DNA from: Galaxea fascicularis
Taxonomy: Eukaryota > Cnidaria > Anthozoa > Scleractinia > Euphylliidae
Assembly: GCA_948470475.1 (NCBI GenBank)
Contig: OX419341.1
Location: forward strand, 4,639,353-4,703,352
Length of the DNA: 64,000 nt
Direction of reading: 5' to 3'
Position numbers and translations under genes: made by a program. This document shows, one piece after another, positions 23,101-35,935 of this stretch; the stretch's first letter is position 1, and each line of letters opens with the position of its first letter. Under the pieces are notes generated by a model. The model was given only the letters and a program-made list of their open reading frames with translations, made no database searches and was not told the DNA's origin.

Positions 23101-26100
23101 TGAAATTTGTGGCACATCACAATAGACATCACAAAGTGTCCCGTTCTCCATGTTACTGTTTAGTAAGGGATTAGGGTTAGGGGACACTTTGCAACATCTA
23201 TCACAAAGCATCATGAATGTCATTATGTCGGCGGTAGTTGACAACCCTCAAAAAGAGAGTGTTGGTTTGGATTAGAAATGGGCTTGACATATCTGGCTGG
23301 TGTTTGAGAGAGTGCAAATGTACCATGCTATAAAGCAGTGTTTGAGGTATGGTAGGCCTCTAATCTTAATACCCAGTACTGACATTGAAAACTTTTGGAA
23401 TGCTTAATTATTGTATATTGGTAACATGATCTGTGGTCTAATTTTTAGGTGCCAAAGTAGCGCAGTACTGTGGCAGATGTATCCATACAAAGATTGTAAA
23501 TCATCCTGCTTGGGGTGAGGCAAATCATTTCATTTCCTTCTTAATAATTAGTGCAGTCACATAACTCAGTTGTAAGAAGTATTTGATATATAGAAGGCAA
23601 TAATTGCAAATTCTGTTGTGTTGCTTATCGCATTGTTTTTCTTCTTTCTTAAATATTGACAAAGATGACTTTTGTTTGTGTAAATACAGTTTGAGAAGTT
23701 GCAAAAACTCATTTTGCAAAAAGGGGAAGATTCCATTGCTCGAATGTAAGCATGAACTGTGTGACAAGTTTTGGTTCTCAGAAAAGTGCTAATAAAAATC
23801 AAAGGAAAAGATTGGTTCTAACCATTTGCAACAGGAGAATACTCTCTTGTTACTCAAGGGAATGAACCTGGGGCACTTCTTGAGCATTCAAAAGAGAGAC
23901 AACTTTATCCACATGATCTGTGGCAGTCGATAGTTGTCTCCCCCAGATAAAAGTTCTGTCTGCTGTCCAAACAGTCTCAGACACTTGTTATTAAAGCTTA
24001 CTGTGAAGTTTTAATAACTTGACAGATACCCCCTCACCCTTTTACCTCCCACTCCTTCACTGCTTAAGTAAGCCACTCTGCACTGCTTCAAAGTCAGCCA
24101 TCTTTGGTATATTTGCTAACTTCTGTGGATGAATGGTAAGGCCTCATAAGCCAGCTAGAGGTTTTCTTCATTTGGTGTTTTCATTCATCACCTTACCGAT
24201 TATCTTTTGTACACAGGAAAGGGAAACATACCAGAGGCAATAAAGGGAGGTTTCTTGTCATGTGACACAGATATGCAAAAAGGTATGTTACCTTACACTC
24301 AGTATTCTTGGGGATGTTTGTTGGCCTTTGCTCGTTAGTTTTAAACTTCCTTGCCTTCTGATTCATTGTAACCACATGCCCCTTGAGGAAATCAGCTTTA
24401 GTTGACAGGGCAAGCATGTCTTAATAAAGTTTACCTACCTTTATTTCAGATGAACAGATGAAAGATGAAATGGCAGGAACAACAGCAATAGTAGTGATTC
24501 TGAAGAATCAAAAAATATTTTGTGTACGAACATCAACTCTTGTTTTTGTGTCTGTAGTTTTGAGAAGTGTTATATACTCATGAATTTTCAAAACTTTAGT
24601 ACATTTTTATCTTTTGTTGGCAATGGTTTCTTGTGTTAATTACTGTCGCTGGTTTCTGTTAATTCTGTCAGGGAAATGTTGGTGACTCCAGAGCAATAGC
24701 ATCTAAAGCAGGAGCAGTGGAACAACTTTCTTATGATCATAAACCCAGCAATGATGGTAATTTGGGGTTTTATTTCTAGCAGTATGGAACAAAATTTCAC
24801 CGTTAAGTACTGGAAGATCAGTGTACAAAATACAGTTACATTTACAGTGTAGCTACTGCAGGAAAAGCCCTAAAAACCCTATAGCACAGTCCAAGGAATT
24901 ATAATGGGTGCTAAATTGTTGTTTTGAGGCACCTAGTATTTCAATTCTTACTCCAGAACTATTGGCTGTTTGAATATTTTCCTAAATGAAGCCCTTGATT
25001 CAGTTTAACATGGTTGCCACAGGTCAGGGAAGGAAAAAAGTCTTCAAGGTCAGGAAAAAGTCAGGGAATTTCACTCTGAGTTAGGGAAATTTAAGTCTTT
25101 GAGAGAAGTCAGGGAAAATGAAATTTCAAGGGTACTTATTTATTTATTGCCAACTGACATTGACAGCCCGCATTCTGTGAGGGAAGGTTGGAGGCCGTTA
25201 CCAGGACTAATTTGTGATTTTAGTCAGGGAAATTTTACATTTGCCAGGGAAAAGTCAGGGAATTTCAAAATCCTGTGGCTGTGGCAACTATGTTTAACCT
25301 TGTCTGCTGTGTTGTATGTGACACAGAGCAAGCCTTGATCTCTGAAACACCATTCCAGCTTTCTCTTTAGTTACTGTGCACTTGCTTGTTTACTACTTAT
25401 TCAACAGAGGGCAGGTACTGCCGGAGCTCTGGGGACTGTAAGTCATCGAATTTCTGGCTACTTGTCATGTTTGTCAGAATGGCCGCTTGAATTGCCACAG
25501 CCACCTACTATCACAGGGACATACAACTGCTACAAATGTTTTTGAAAGCCCTGCATATTAGGTACTTTCACAGTTTTAAGACAGTTTCCAGTTGTAAATT
25601 TTGGTCTTCTCTGCCTTTTGTTTTAGATGAAACAAAAAGAATTATTGCAGCTGGTGGCTGGGTAGAGTTTAACAGAGTAAATGGTGAGTATATGATGCAA
25701 TATTTTTCAACAGTTTCCAGTTGTAGCGTCTTTATTATTGGCTCAACAACATTACAGTCTTCATGAGTCATCCCAGTTTTTTCACCATTTCCATGTTTTC
25801 TGTAATACACTTTGTTTGCCTCCCCAAATTTTTTATGAGCATTGTTTTCAATTTCTCTTGGGACTTAACATTATTGTTCTGAGAGAAATTGAAAACAATG
25901 CTTATGCAAAATTTTGAGGGTACACAAAGTGTATTGTGGGAAATGAGGAAGTGAGAAATACAGTTTAAAAAACTCACACATTTTATTGTTTTCCTTGTTT
26001 TGCCCAAAGGTAACTTGGCATTATCAAGAGCTCTTGGGGATTTCTGCTTTAAAAAGAACGACAAAAAGCCAGCAGAAGAGCAGATTGTTACAGGTACATG

Positions 26101-27369
26101 CAGGTCATCATTAGTTCTTGTAGCCTCCTTTTATTTGGATTTGTTTTGAACAGAAAAGACAAGGTAGTGATTTGAAACCTTGATTATGTCTCTGACTGTC
26201 ATTATTTTACTTTCTTGAAGCACTCCCAGACGTAATACAGAAGGATATCACTCCAGATCACGAGTTTATAGTCTTAGCTTGTGATGGTGGGTGCTCTTCA
26301 AATGATTACCTTTATCTAATTTAGACTTAATGATTACTGTACTTTTATGTCATTTGGTGTGGTTTTATTTTTTACTGTTAAGTTGCAAAAAACGGTTATT
26401 GTCCTCCCAGCCAATGCTTAACTTTTGTTTCTGTGATGACAAAACAGTAATAAGAATTTCCAAGTTGGCCTCCTTGATGAGATGCCAGTCTGTGGGAGGG
26501 GGATTTCCTGTTTTTGTATCACCCAAGAATGAGTGTAAATTGGATGAATTCAGGTTTCCAGATAAGTTTGTAAGGCCGGGTGTCAACAAGGAATTTTAGT
26601 GAGTCAACTTCTCAAGCTATCACCAAACCATTGTAAATTTTCTGTAAATTTGTTGGGTCATGGAGCTGACCTTTTAGAGTTTCTGACCCAAGAGCCCCCT
26701 CTTATCTGGAACTCTGTGAATTCTTTAAGATGTCTAACTTCCGTGACTCCTCACAGTGCTCTTGACCCTAGCAAGCAGACATTAGGTGTGTTGCTTAAGC
26801 TGGAAACTGTTTTATAGGTATCTGGGATGTGCTTTCCAATCAAGAAGTGTTAGATTTTGTGAGAAGTAGAATAGCTCAAAGAATGGAACCTGACCAGGTA
26901 TGGATATGTACTTTAAATAGTATTCTACTACACTGTACATCATAAAATAAACTTGATGTATTATTGATTTAACAGTGGGTGGCTACAAACTACCAAGGTA
27001 TGAGGCGTTAAGTAAACGGTATTCGTATTCAAGATCTTGTTCTTGTTTTGGTGATAGTCATTCAGGCCACTTAATACTCTGCACATAAAACAAACTGCAT
27101 GTGTAGCATGAAAGCTTGGAATTATTCCTGTAGTCCTGTTTGTTTGGTAAGTCTTTATTATTTTGTTCTTTTTGTCTTAGATCTGTGAAGAGCTTCTTAC
27201 CCGGTGTCTGGCGCCAGACTGTCAAATGGGTGGCCTAGGCTGTGACAATATGACTGTCATTATAGTGTGTTTCTTGCATGGAGGGACTTACGAAGAACTT
27301 TCTCAGAAGTGCTCAAGACCGAGTGACTCTAGTTCATATAATGGCAATTCCACACCACTTTATTCTTGA
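20158..27369 (+). CDS. ppm-2-like: PP2C/PPM-family metal-dependent Ser/Thr phosphatase, complete, 317 aa
   Basis: Coding exons: 20158-20260, 22933-23016, 23449-23514, 24217-24282, 24450-24523, 24672-24756, 25627-25683, 26010-26093, 26221-26286, 26818-26897, 27181-27369. All junctions are GT..AG and phases agree, giving 954 bp with stop. The N-terminus [10 protein letters not shown] and the body closely resemble the C. elegans PPM-2 (T23F11.1) type, related to PPM1G but without its acidic insert. PP2C residues present: R33, E37 and D38 (WRINMED), D59-G60 (VYDGHGG), the GNVGDSRA motif, D228-G229 (LACDGIWD), D277 (GCDNMT). Gly2 with Ser6 fits N-myristoylation, so membrane attachment is likely. 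It should remove phosphate from Ser/Thr using Mg/Mn. The start is the first ATG after the acceptor. No AATAAA is seen in the 500 bp after the stop. Confidence 0.95.
21457..21513. repeat. perfect hairpin, 26-bp arms, 5-base loop, in PP2C intron
   Basis: Arms 21457-21482 and 21488-21513 (TGCAGTTAGGTACATTAACA and on) are exact complements around GTAAT. It lies between the first and second coding exons of the phosphatase gene. No ORF. Confidence 0.9.
21682..21693. repeat. G12 homopolymer
   Basis: Twelve G in a row inside the intron between PP2C coding exons 1 and 2. Length is likely variable or affected by sequencing error. Confidence 0.8.
25013..25288. mobile_element. 276-bp inverted-repeat element with internal GTCAGGGAA repeats
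   Basis: Ends GTTGCCACAG and CTGTGGCAAC are complementary. Inside, GTCAGGGAA or AAGTCAGGGAA occurs at least six times in one orientation. It lies in the PP2C intron between coding exons 6 and 7. No coding capacity. Confidence 0.6.
25804..25935. mobile_element. 132-bp palindromic MITE-like element
   Basis: AATACACTTTG at the left pairs with CAAAGTGTATT at the right. An inner pair, AGCATTGTTTTCAATTTCTC with its complement, surrounds a short centre. It lies in the PP2C intron between coding exons 7 and 8. Confidence 0.75.
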
Positions 27370-29103
27370 CTTTGGTTGTCGACATGGATCAGTTTGTGTT
27401 CAAAGGTGTGATTTCATCTTAAAACCATAGAATTAATGTTGTATTTTTAACTTGTTTTACTCTTTATTATCACTGTCATTATCATTATTGTTGTTGTCGT
27501 CTGATTTTTAGGGGTTTTCCATATTATAAAGTAAAAATAATCTTTGAGTATTTATGTTGTACATGCAGTTTTTTCATTGTTGTAGATGCAACAATCTGTA
27601 ACCGATGATAAACGGAATTTATGTCCAAACATGTTTTATAAAAAATTGTAAAAATTCCATTCTTCTTTGAAAGTTACTGCTTTACATTTACATGTCTATT
27701 TTCAGGTGTATTTATCATAAGGATCCATAACACTGAAATGCTTTTAGTAAAATGTTTTAGCTTTTTTATTTTTTAAATCAAAGGTGGTTTGTCCTTGGTA
27801 TATGTATATTTACATTTATATGGTTCGCTTATTCAGTTTTTTACTTTTTTCAGGATTCAACACTTGGAGAGCCTTATAGCTCCATCCCTTTGGACCCTTT
27901 TGTTTCAAGGCATGATAGCTTTTATACGGACAGAGTAAATGGCTGAAAAGGGTACAACTACAGATAGAGAATCACCTTTTTCAGAGCTCATTTTCAACTT
28001 CTACCAAAGCATTTGCTGTCATGCAGACAGTCTGAGAAGATTTCTTCACACATCAGAGTTCTTCACGTTGAGGGGAGTTGGTTACAACAGAATTGATTAA
28101 CTGTGTCAATGTGGGAGTCTAGCCAAGCTGTTTTTGTTTTGTCTGGATGATATTTTACAGGGGATATTTAGAAAGTTGCTAATTAATTTCTCCAGGATTC
28201 TAATCCTGAATGTGAGATGTGACGAAATTGCATCTGTTTGTGGCACTCTGAGACACAAGCGTGGTGTACCTGGTGCGATGGCATGAGGTGAAAAAAAGAA
28301 ACCTTGTGACCAATATTGCATCCACACCTTTGAAAAAAATTTACATCATTGATCAAGTTTTCCTTCTGCCACAAGATGTCTTAAATGGCATGCATCTGGT
28401 AAACTCTGTGTGTATACAATATGTGTAGCACATGTATCTCTAATTTGGAACGACGTCAACACATTTCCACTTTGTTCCCCTGTTAAAAGCTTGAAGAGGA
28501 CTTCTCGATGACCAGGGAGTAATTCAACATCGAAGAATTTGGATTGGGCAGTGCCGTGAGTTTAGGAATTGTGTACAGTTTTATCGTATTTTAAACCGTT
28601 TATGTTTTGGGCTTACAGCAATCATTTTGAGCCATGAAAATTGTTTGTTAATTATAATTAGTTTCAAGTTACTTTTTTATTTTCCCATCTGTTGAAAGTT
28701 AAGGCTGGTTTTCATGTGTGCAACCATCGCATCAGTTTTTTAATGAACCTTTTATCCTCAAGGTGTATACTGTATTTTTCTTCTCTCTTTCAACACCACT
28801 TCCTTGTCATTTTAACGGTTGTTAAAAAAGCGATTTTAACAAAAAGTTTCAACAACGCGTCGTAGATTAGAATTGTGTTGTCCCGAACCTTTTGGTCTCT
28901 CAAACTAAAAATCCCTCGGCTTCTTACATAGTTATTTACTATTGCCCACGTTGAACTTATGCTGCACTCCTGCGTTTGCCATGACTGAGGATAGTCTTTT
29001 CAATAATTGAAAATTTCCCACCCATTATACTGCAATACTACCACACTGGATTATATATAAAGTTATGTCAAGTATATGGTAAAAGAATGGAATCTGGGCA
29101 ACT
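27370..29103. other. 3' UTR and downstream sequence of the PP2C gene; no further gene seen
   Basis: The stop at 27369 is followed by T-rich, ORF-poor sequence as expected for a 3' UTR. A good acceptor-like tract (TTTACTTTTTTCAG) ends at 27853 and could start an alternative last exon, without further support. I see no RNA gene or element boundary up to 29103. Confidence 0.4.
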
Positions 29104-29106
29104 GCG

Positions 29107-29187
29107 TACCCACCCCTCCCCTAACCCAACAGGTTGTAATAGGTTAATAAGTTAGTGTCAATGTTGGGTTAAGGGAGGGGTGGGTAA
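29107..29187. repeat. inverted repeat with ~25-bp arms
   Basis: Left arm TACCCACCCCTCCCCTAACC pairs with right arm GGTTAAGGGAGGGGTGGGTA, separated by about 31 bp. The overall layout is that of a very short MITE. No coding. Confidence 0.75.
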
Positions 29188-29857
29188 CCAGATACTGACA
29201 TTGATCCAAATAATGCATGCACATAGGACTCTGGCTGCGGAAAATGGTTGTTTAAAATGCCCAGCAGCCTCTGTACACAGGGTTATCGTAGTCAAGCATA
29301 CAAAAAGACAGAATACAATGCTCTTGAGAGTTAACACAGAAAGGGTACTAAGTGATGATCTGGTATCGATTTGAAGCAACGTGTGTGCTATTCATTCTTA
29401 AGAAGAATTGTCTCCTCTCTCTTGATTAGAAGAGGATTTTTCACTGTGGTATTGTCCTCAGTGGCATTCCATATGGATGTGAGACAGTAGTGTAATTGTA
29501 GAGAAAACAAAGCTGCAAGGAACAACGTCTTGGTGGTAATTTAATATGGCACTTAAAACAGTTCTGTTGAAGTGTTTTGTCTTCATACATTGCAAGTTCT
29601 TCACAGCTCATTAGTCGTTTCCAAGAGAGTTAACATTTCGCCCACTCACGCAGGCACATCTTACTGCGAGGAAAATGGCTTTTAGCTATCAGCGGGCCAT
29701 TCCTGTTGGAACTCTTCAAATAATCTTGAGCATTACTTGACGATTTGAATTACGAGGATCAATGAAAATGGTACAATACCGGTGCTCTTCCGTGACACCT
29801 TTATCACTGGGTCATTCGACAACTGACCACAAAGTGGATGACAATGGTGGTGGAAGC

Positions 29858-29873
29858 GGGGGGGGGGGGGGGG
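29858..29873. repeat. G16 homopolymer
   Basis: Sixteen consecutive G, in sequence with no gene. Could form a G-quadruplex alone or with the flanking GGTGGTGGAAGCGGG. Confidence 0.85.
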
Positions 29874-30615
29874 AATCTTTATATCAGACACAACCGGCAA
29901 AAAGAAAGTTCATTATTTAAATAAACTCCCGGAATTTTAATTTTTCTTCGTGATTCTCAAAAATCACCAACTCTTACAAGCGCAAAAAACCAAAAGCTTG
30001 TGGGGGTTACAGCCAACCTCGATTAATGAGATTGGAAAAGGGTAAGAAATGGCTTTGCATGAGACTGAATTTGTGCAGTATATTTTTTGGTAGATTGTGC
30101 TAGTTTGGATGTGTTAGTGTCATTGTGTTCTTTCAAGAGAATTGTAAGTTTTCCTGTCCTCATATTTCTGTAGAGTTTGAATGTTTCTAAATATGTATTT
30201 ATTTGCACCTGACAGGGTTCCGTGTTCGAGCAGAGGGCCTCGTTGCCCAGCCAACTCTTGAAGACTTGAAATGAAAGAGGGTTTTTAGTCTTACTGCAGT
30301 GATCTGTTAAGGGTTAATTATTTTTAAAATACATTAGACGTCTGTAAGAATATGGAAGATCGATTCTCTACAGAGCGACCAAAAGGGCTAATTAACGACA
30401 AGACTAGGGCGTGGCTCACGTACTCGTTTTGTTTTCCTGTTTGATTTTTTGTTTGTTTGTTTTATTTTTTAACTCTTTGGCTAATGGAATGCTGAGTTCC
30501 AAGAGAAACCTGTACACCCGTTGAGATTTAGGTGGAAAGTGATGTCGGTTATATGAGAGTGTTGGTTACCAGTGGAAAGGTAATGTGTTTCGAGATGGGA
30601 TAGTAAGAAACTGGT

Positions 30616-30719
30616 CGCTTCGCCCACAAGTTAACTCGCCTACAGGTTAATTCGCTTACACCGAAGTTAACTCGCCTACAAGTTTGACGTTAATTCGCCT
30701 ACGCGTGAAGTTAACTAGT
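30616..30719. repeat. imperfect tandem repeat of GTTAACTCGCCTACA
   Basis: Five to six variants of (A)AGTTAACTCGCCTACA follow one another (GTTAATTCGCTTACA, GTTAACTCGCCTACA, GTTAATTCGCCTACG, GTTAACT), with spacers of varying length and a first unit reading TCGCCCACA. Surrounding sequence has no ORF of note. Confidence 0.7.
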
Positions 30720-32724
30720 TGGTTGTATCGTAATATTAAATTTGAAAGAAACGAGTTGTCTGATCGAGCTGTATATGCTAAAGCTGTGATGAGATAAGGA
30801 GGTTCGGCACATTGAATTTCGGACGAGTTGAAAATAGTCTTCGGCCTTGTCTTTAATGTAAGTGAGTAAGAAATTAACTTGACTTTACTCATGTTCGCTC
30901 TGGGTAAACTTTTTATGCTAAACGGTTTTTAAATCTCGATGCTTGCATGCGTTATAAACCGAATTGTTAGTGAAAGGTTTATTTAAGGGTTGAAGTATGT
31001 GAAATATTCCTAAACAAAGGACCTACTATTTTGCTGATTTTAGTGTCATTTTCTTGAATGTTGTTAGGGATATGTTGCTGGTCTCACATGGAAATGCAAG
31101 GTGGTTTTACAAAAGTAATATTAAAATCGACGTTTCTCCATAGAAAATTTCCGGCTGCGGTGGGTTGGTACTCATTGTTGTTACCATGTCAACGATGATT
31201 TTCGAATGGAGGAGTCCATCCTTTAAACCAAACATCCATAAAAATCGTCAAAACCACTGTGGTTAACAACCCCATGAAACGTTGTTTCAGCAATAGTTTG
31301 TGAGAATTTAAGTCCTCCCTAGTCGTTTTCCCCACTGCTGGAAGAAAGACTGCGTGACGAGCCAAAACAATGTCTGCGTAGGAGCGTAAGTCCTCCCGGA
31401 AATTCGAATTTCCTCCCTATTATTTGGGTGAGACTACGGTAAGGAGTGAAAATTTCCCATTTTTATATCCTGCTGTCCTGGAATTTTTTCATGTTTTCCT
31501 GACGTTTTCCCCGATACCCTTCTTATGCCATAACTGGGGCAGTGCTTATAAATGCAATATAAAAATTCTCCAAACTAAACAAAATCGTATTGCTATAATT
31601 ATATTCTTCTCCATATTGTATGGTAAAAATACAGAAAGTCTCTTGCCATTAATAAACCTTCTTGATATCCTAACAATACAAAATATATACAAATTGTAAT
31701 TGTTAAAACTTACCCACAATTGGCATAAGCAAGGACTTTGAAATTTTCAACGACAGTATGCGAAAAATGTACATTCATACGGTACGCGATACGTTTCATT
31801 GAAAGATAATTTTAGAAACCTTGTTTCCGTACAAACACTGGCCGACAGACTTTTGCAACGGCAGTAACTCTCTGGCAAGATCTACCCTCAGAGTTCAAAC
31901 ATATGTCTAGACAATGTTTTAAGGGGAGAAAATTTACATCGTGGATCAAGTACAAGGTCGAGACCTTGTGCTCGGGCACTTGAAAAAACGGTGTTTTCAC
32001 ATTATAGTGCTTATACTCGGGCACCAAGTGTGAACACAGCCTTAAACTGACAAGAGTCCAACTCGAAAACCTCGCGGTTCATTTAGCCTCTTGGCATTTC
32101 CTTAAATGATTATATATATTCCCCTTTCAAATATAACATTAAAATAAGAATCTAAGCAAATACGCAATGGAAAATCAGAAATTATGAAAAAATATGGAAA
32201 TGTTAATACAATCTGTTCTGTTAATAAAAAAAAAACAATCTTCTGGAGAAACATCCTCCATCTCCCGAAACGTGGCTTCATGGAGTTGTCATCCCCCTGT
32301 TAAATCCTTGTTTCGTATTCAAGTATTACTTCTTGATCAAACGTTAAAGGTGCAATAAAAGGGGCAAAAAGCCGGCGTATTGATGCAAGTTTCCAGGTGT
32401 TCCTTGAGGTTAACTTCTCCCGTAAGAATAGAAATTGTGCAAAAAAGAGTAAGGGAAAAATACACTAGAAATCTTTTGGGGGATAGAAGGGGCAGCCTTG
32501 CTCATGGTGGCTGGTAAGTCGTTTCAAGAATGTATGGGTCATCATGGGAAATGCGAGTGCATCTTGGTTCCTTCTCGTGACATTCCGCGCGCTTTAAAAT
32601 CCCACAATCTCGTGCCGGAAACTAATTTGACTGGGTACGAGTGTACTCAATTTCCACCCCTGTCCACAGGCGTCACCCGGGTTTATTTGCTTTTTCACAT
32701 TATTTCTCCGCTCGACGGTGAGCC
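30720..32724. other. gene-free stretch
   Basis: Only short ORFs without family resemblance. One segment (31344-31390, GCGTGACGAGCCAAAACAAT) recurs near 13620 in a similar form, so it is a dispersed repeat fragment. I see no RNA gene. Confidence 0.4.
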
Positions 32725-32725
32725 C

Positions 32726-32923
32726 AATGGGCCATTTCCGAATTACCTCAGGCCTCTTTTTCAAAGGGAGTCTTATTGCTCACCTTTCATATGCAAATCA
32801 ATTTTCATTCACATGAAATGAGTTTAGTTTGCGTTTGAATGAAAATCTATTTCCATATGAAAGGTTAGCAATAAGACTCGCTTTCAAAAAGAGGCCTGAG
32901 GTAATTCGGAAATGGCCTATTAC
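32726..32923. mobile_element. GGCCATTTCCGA-family palindromic MITE-like element, copy 1
   Basis: Left GGCCATTTCCGAATTACCTC and right GAGGTAATTCGGAAATGGCC are exact complements. The arms continue through GGCCTCTTTTT..AAAG and on to about 70 bp each, with a short non-paired centre. Its termini equal those of the element at 59444-59619, though the interiors differ. Confidence 0.8.
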
Positions 32924-33194
32924 CCCAAGAACGCATCTTGTTACACATAATAGACGATTTTTCATTTCAGTTTTCACACTTGGAATTTATCTTGAGATAA
33001 ACGAAATAGGAAAGCAGTCCGAGCGGAACGCCAGTTTCAAATGTCGATAGTCGGGTTTTCGCTACAGACAGCTTGTACACAGCCGCATTGTGCAACATGG
33101 TGAACAACTTCAACAAGCCTCGTACTGATTGATAGCTTTTTAACTTAAATGCCGGGTCGAGCTATACGGCTTTTTGGGGGGGAAGAGTGCCTTA

Positions 33195-33314
33195 GGCCCG
33201 GTTCAAACGTCGAACTTCACATGTGCCGAATCTAACGTAAATAAGAAAAATCTGTTGTCTTCCCTCATTTGCATTAGATTCGGCACATCTGAAGTTCGAC
33301 GTTTGAAGCGGTCC
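33195..33314. mobile_element. 120-bp Harbinger-like MITE with TTA target duplication
   Basis: Ends GGCCCGGTTCAAACG and the complement of GGACCGCTTCAAACG are flanked by TTA on both sides (33192-33194 and 33315-33317). Arms are about 40 bp. A TWA duplication with GG..CC ends fits PIF/Harbinger derivatives. Confidence 0.75.
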
Positions 33315-33702
33315 TTACACAACAAAATAAGCACATAAAAGTAAAGAACTGTTCTTCGAATCGTTGCAGATGATAATTTTATTCATAGACTTGAAAGTTA
33401 CAGCTATATTCCACAGCATGATAAACTGACCCCACCTTTAAAAGTAGGGGGGCACATGTAGCTTCACGCTTCACAGTTAAATCTGTAGTAGGCTACGAAG
33501 CTGGAAGTATTGTAGGTGCAGGGAGTGAGTTTTACTCGGTAGCTTTCATTTGAATGGTTACAGGATTTAGACGGCTGCCACAGATTAAAAAATTAGAAGC
33601 ACCTCGTACAGCATAACAAATAAACAAGCAAACAGGGCTAGCATCATAGGACACGGCTGCTCAACTGATTTCACATTTACGACTGAACAAAGTTTTAACC
33701 AC

Positions 33703-33944
33703 CTGGGCCCGGTTGTTCGAAAGCCGATTAACCTAATCGAGGATTAGCGTAAACTGTGGTTACAGTTTTTAACTTTTGGATGAAAGTTTTTTCGGCTGCT
33801 TTTTGTTTTTCAGGATTGACTTCGCCTAATCTAAAATTTTGCAGAATATCAGCAATGAACTACGTTTGGAGAAAGAAAATTAAGCACCTTGATTAATTTC
33901 AATCTTAGGTTAGCGTTAACCGGCTTTCGAACAACCGGGTCCAG
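33703..33944. mobile_element. 242-bp inverted-repeat element
   Basis: Left CTGGGCCCGGTTGTTCGAAA pairs with right TTTCGAACAACCGGGTCCAG, with one mismatch. Subterminal parts also pair weakly (AAGCCGATTAA with TTAACCGGCTT). No ORF. I could not fix a target duplication. Confidence 0.65.
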
Positions 33945-34057
33945 TTCTTTAAGCGGTCTAAAATCTACAGTACAGCATAATAACAGCACCATAGGCGGAA
34001 GGCACTTACACTGGGTTAAGATTTTCAGCCGCAGACTCAAAAGTTAGAATCACTTTT

Positions 34058-34469
34058 CAGGGGCACCCAGTGACAATGAAGTTTCGGTGGATAACTGTTC
34101 GGTGGACGGTAGTTTGCCTCAGGTTTTCGACGTCGAACAAAGAGTGCACACGGAATTTCGTGGCTGAAACGTCGCCTAAAAGATTCACAGTGGGGAAATC
34201 TGATTATAGCTTCTGACGTTTTCGAAAGGGTCACATTCGTGGTTTTTGGCAGTCAAAAACGTCAGCTAACACTGTTTTCGGAAAGCAAATAGTTCCCTAC
34301 TGAGAAAGTTCGTGAACAGTTCACTTCAACTATCAATTTCTCAAAGGAAGATTTTGTTCCCTAAAATTTTCGGCCAATTAAAATTTCAAGTAAGAAGTCT
34401 GAACAGATGAAATTCGTCAAAAATACCTTTTTACAGCTTTCGGTTGATTTGACTCGTTGGGTGCCCCTG
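34058..34469. mobile_element. hAT-like non-autonomous element, copy 1 (about 412 bp)
   Basis: Starts CAGGGGCACCCAGTGAC and ends GACTCGTTGGGTGCCCCTG; the termini are complementary and of the hAT CAGGG..CCCTG type. It matches 38072-38504 along its length, in the same orientation (for example GTGGGGAAATC, GACGTTTTCGGA). No transposase. An exact 8-bp target duplication is not evident. Confidence 0.65.
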
Positions 34470-35935
34470 ATTTTTTACAGCATACTGATCAGTGGCTCAG
34501 GAAAGTGCTTCTTTGCAGCGTAATAAACAATTCCTCTAGACGTGTTGCTCATAGCTAGGAACTTTCCGGCAACACACGTACTACCGCAAGCAACATATTT
34601 AGCAATTGCAAGGCCTTGTTAACAGAAAAAATTGAAATTCTTTGACTTTATTAATTTAACCGTATATAGCAGAACTTAAGTACAAACCGACAGAAAACAA
34701 AAACTCCTTGTAAGGTTTTCAGCTGAAAAGCAAGAGGAAGAAGGAACTAGGACCACTATTTCCTGTGTAGACAAAACAAGCGCATGAATTCCATGCACCC
34801 ACACAACGTTTTATTGACTGTGAAAGCTAGACAACAATACGCCCACTGACTGTTGATAAGAATAAATCACAAACAACTACACTGCATGGAAAATTTAGAA
34901 ATTGTCTCACCCCGAAGGAATTCTTTGTTTACAACATTTGCAAACATTTTTGCAATCAAAATTTTCAGAAGCTGGCGATACATTTGAAAACGCGAAATTA
35001 GTGTACGTTAACTCGTGTTTTGAGAAGTCTCAGTTTTCAATGCACAGTTTCTTGCTTTTTACAGGAACATTAACAACTTGTTATTTCTTTTTAAGGTAAT
35101 TTTCAGAGACCATAAACGGGCTTTGTGCGAGCTAGATAAAATGCAAGACCTCTTCCTACTTCAGTTTTCAGTTCCTCCCTCTCCTGTAAAACCGACGGAT
35201 AGCAGATGCCGAGTTTGCATTAGCATCTTTATATTACTGACAAATATCCACGCACACAGTTTTCCAGTTTTCCAGTTTTATTCATGTAATCAGACATGAT
35301 ACTGTACATAATAACACACTACCCACAAATAGCAGAGCTAGTCTCGGCGGGTAGTGTGTGGACGCTAAAACATATAAAATAAAATTCGGCTCAACAAAAG
35401 ATTCAATAAATATACAAGAAATCAGAAATTAAATATTAAATCAATAAAGCACAAATGACAGTATGAGATAAAAATACAGAAACACATGACAGTAAATAGC
35501 TATAGAAGAATAGACATGTGACTACAAAATAATTATATTGTTGACATCATCTTAAATTGGCGTTGTATGCCGTAGAAAGGTTAAAAAAAATGCCACTGAC
35601 GTTTGGTTTGAAACAAAGCAAATGTTAGAAATATTAGAACACATAGCCATATTAAAGTGCTGCGAAGACTGGACACTTTCGTTTCAGTCAGTGATGTCTT
35701 TGAATCAAGGGTTCTCAGTAACAGTATAACCAACTAAACAGAGCACAGAACGCAACTTCTACTCGTTAGCCTTTATGTAAAACAACGCATCTACGTTGCG
35801 CGACACTGATATAAGATAAAACCTCTGTGACTTTCTAGGTAAAACAGAAATTGGAATCGGTCCCGGCTCTCCAAATGGGAAAGCGAAATACGGAAACGTT
35901 TGACTGGCTACGAATTACCGGCTGCGGGAAGGAAG
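34470..35935. other. gene-free stretch
   Basis: No recognised gene. A pair of complementary phrases (ACACACTACCC at 35312 and GGGTAGTGTGT at 35349) forms a small hairpin. ORFs are short and unrecognised. Confidence 0.4.

Noticed and set aside
26599..26817. 72-residue ORF ending at 26817 in the PP2C gene
   Set aside because: It is intron sequence up to the acceptor of the exon that starts at 26818.
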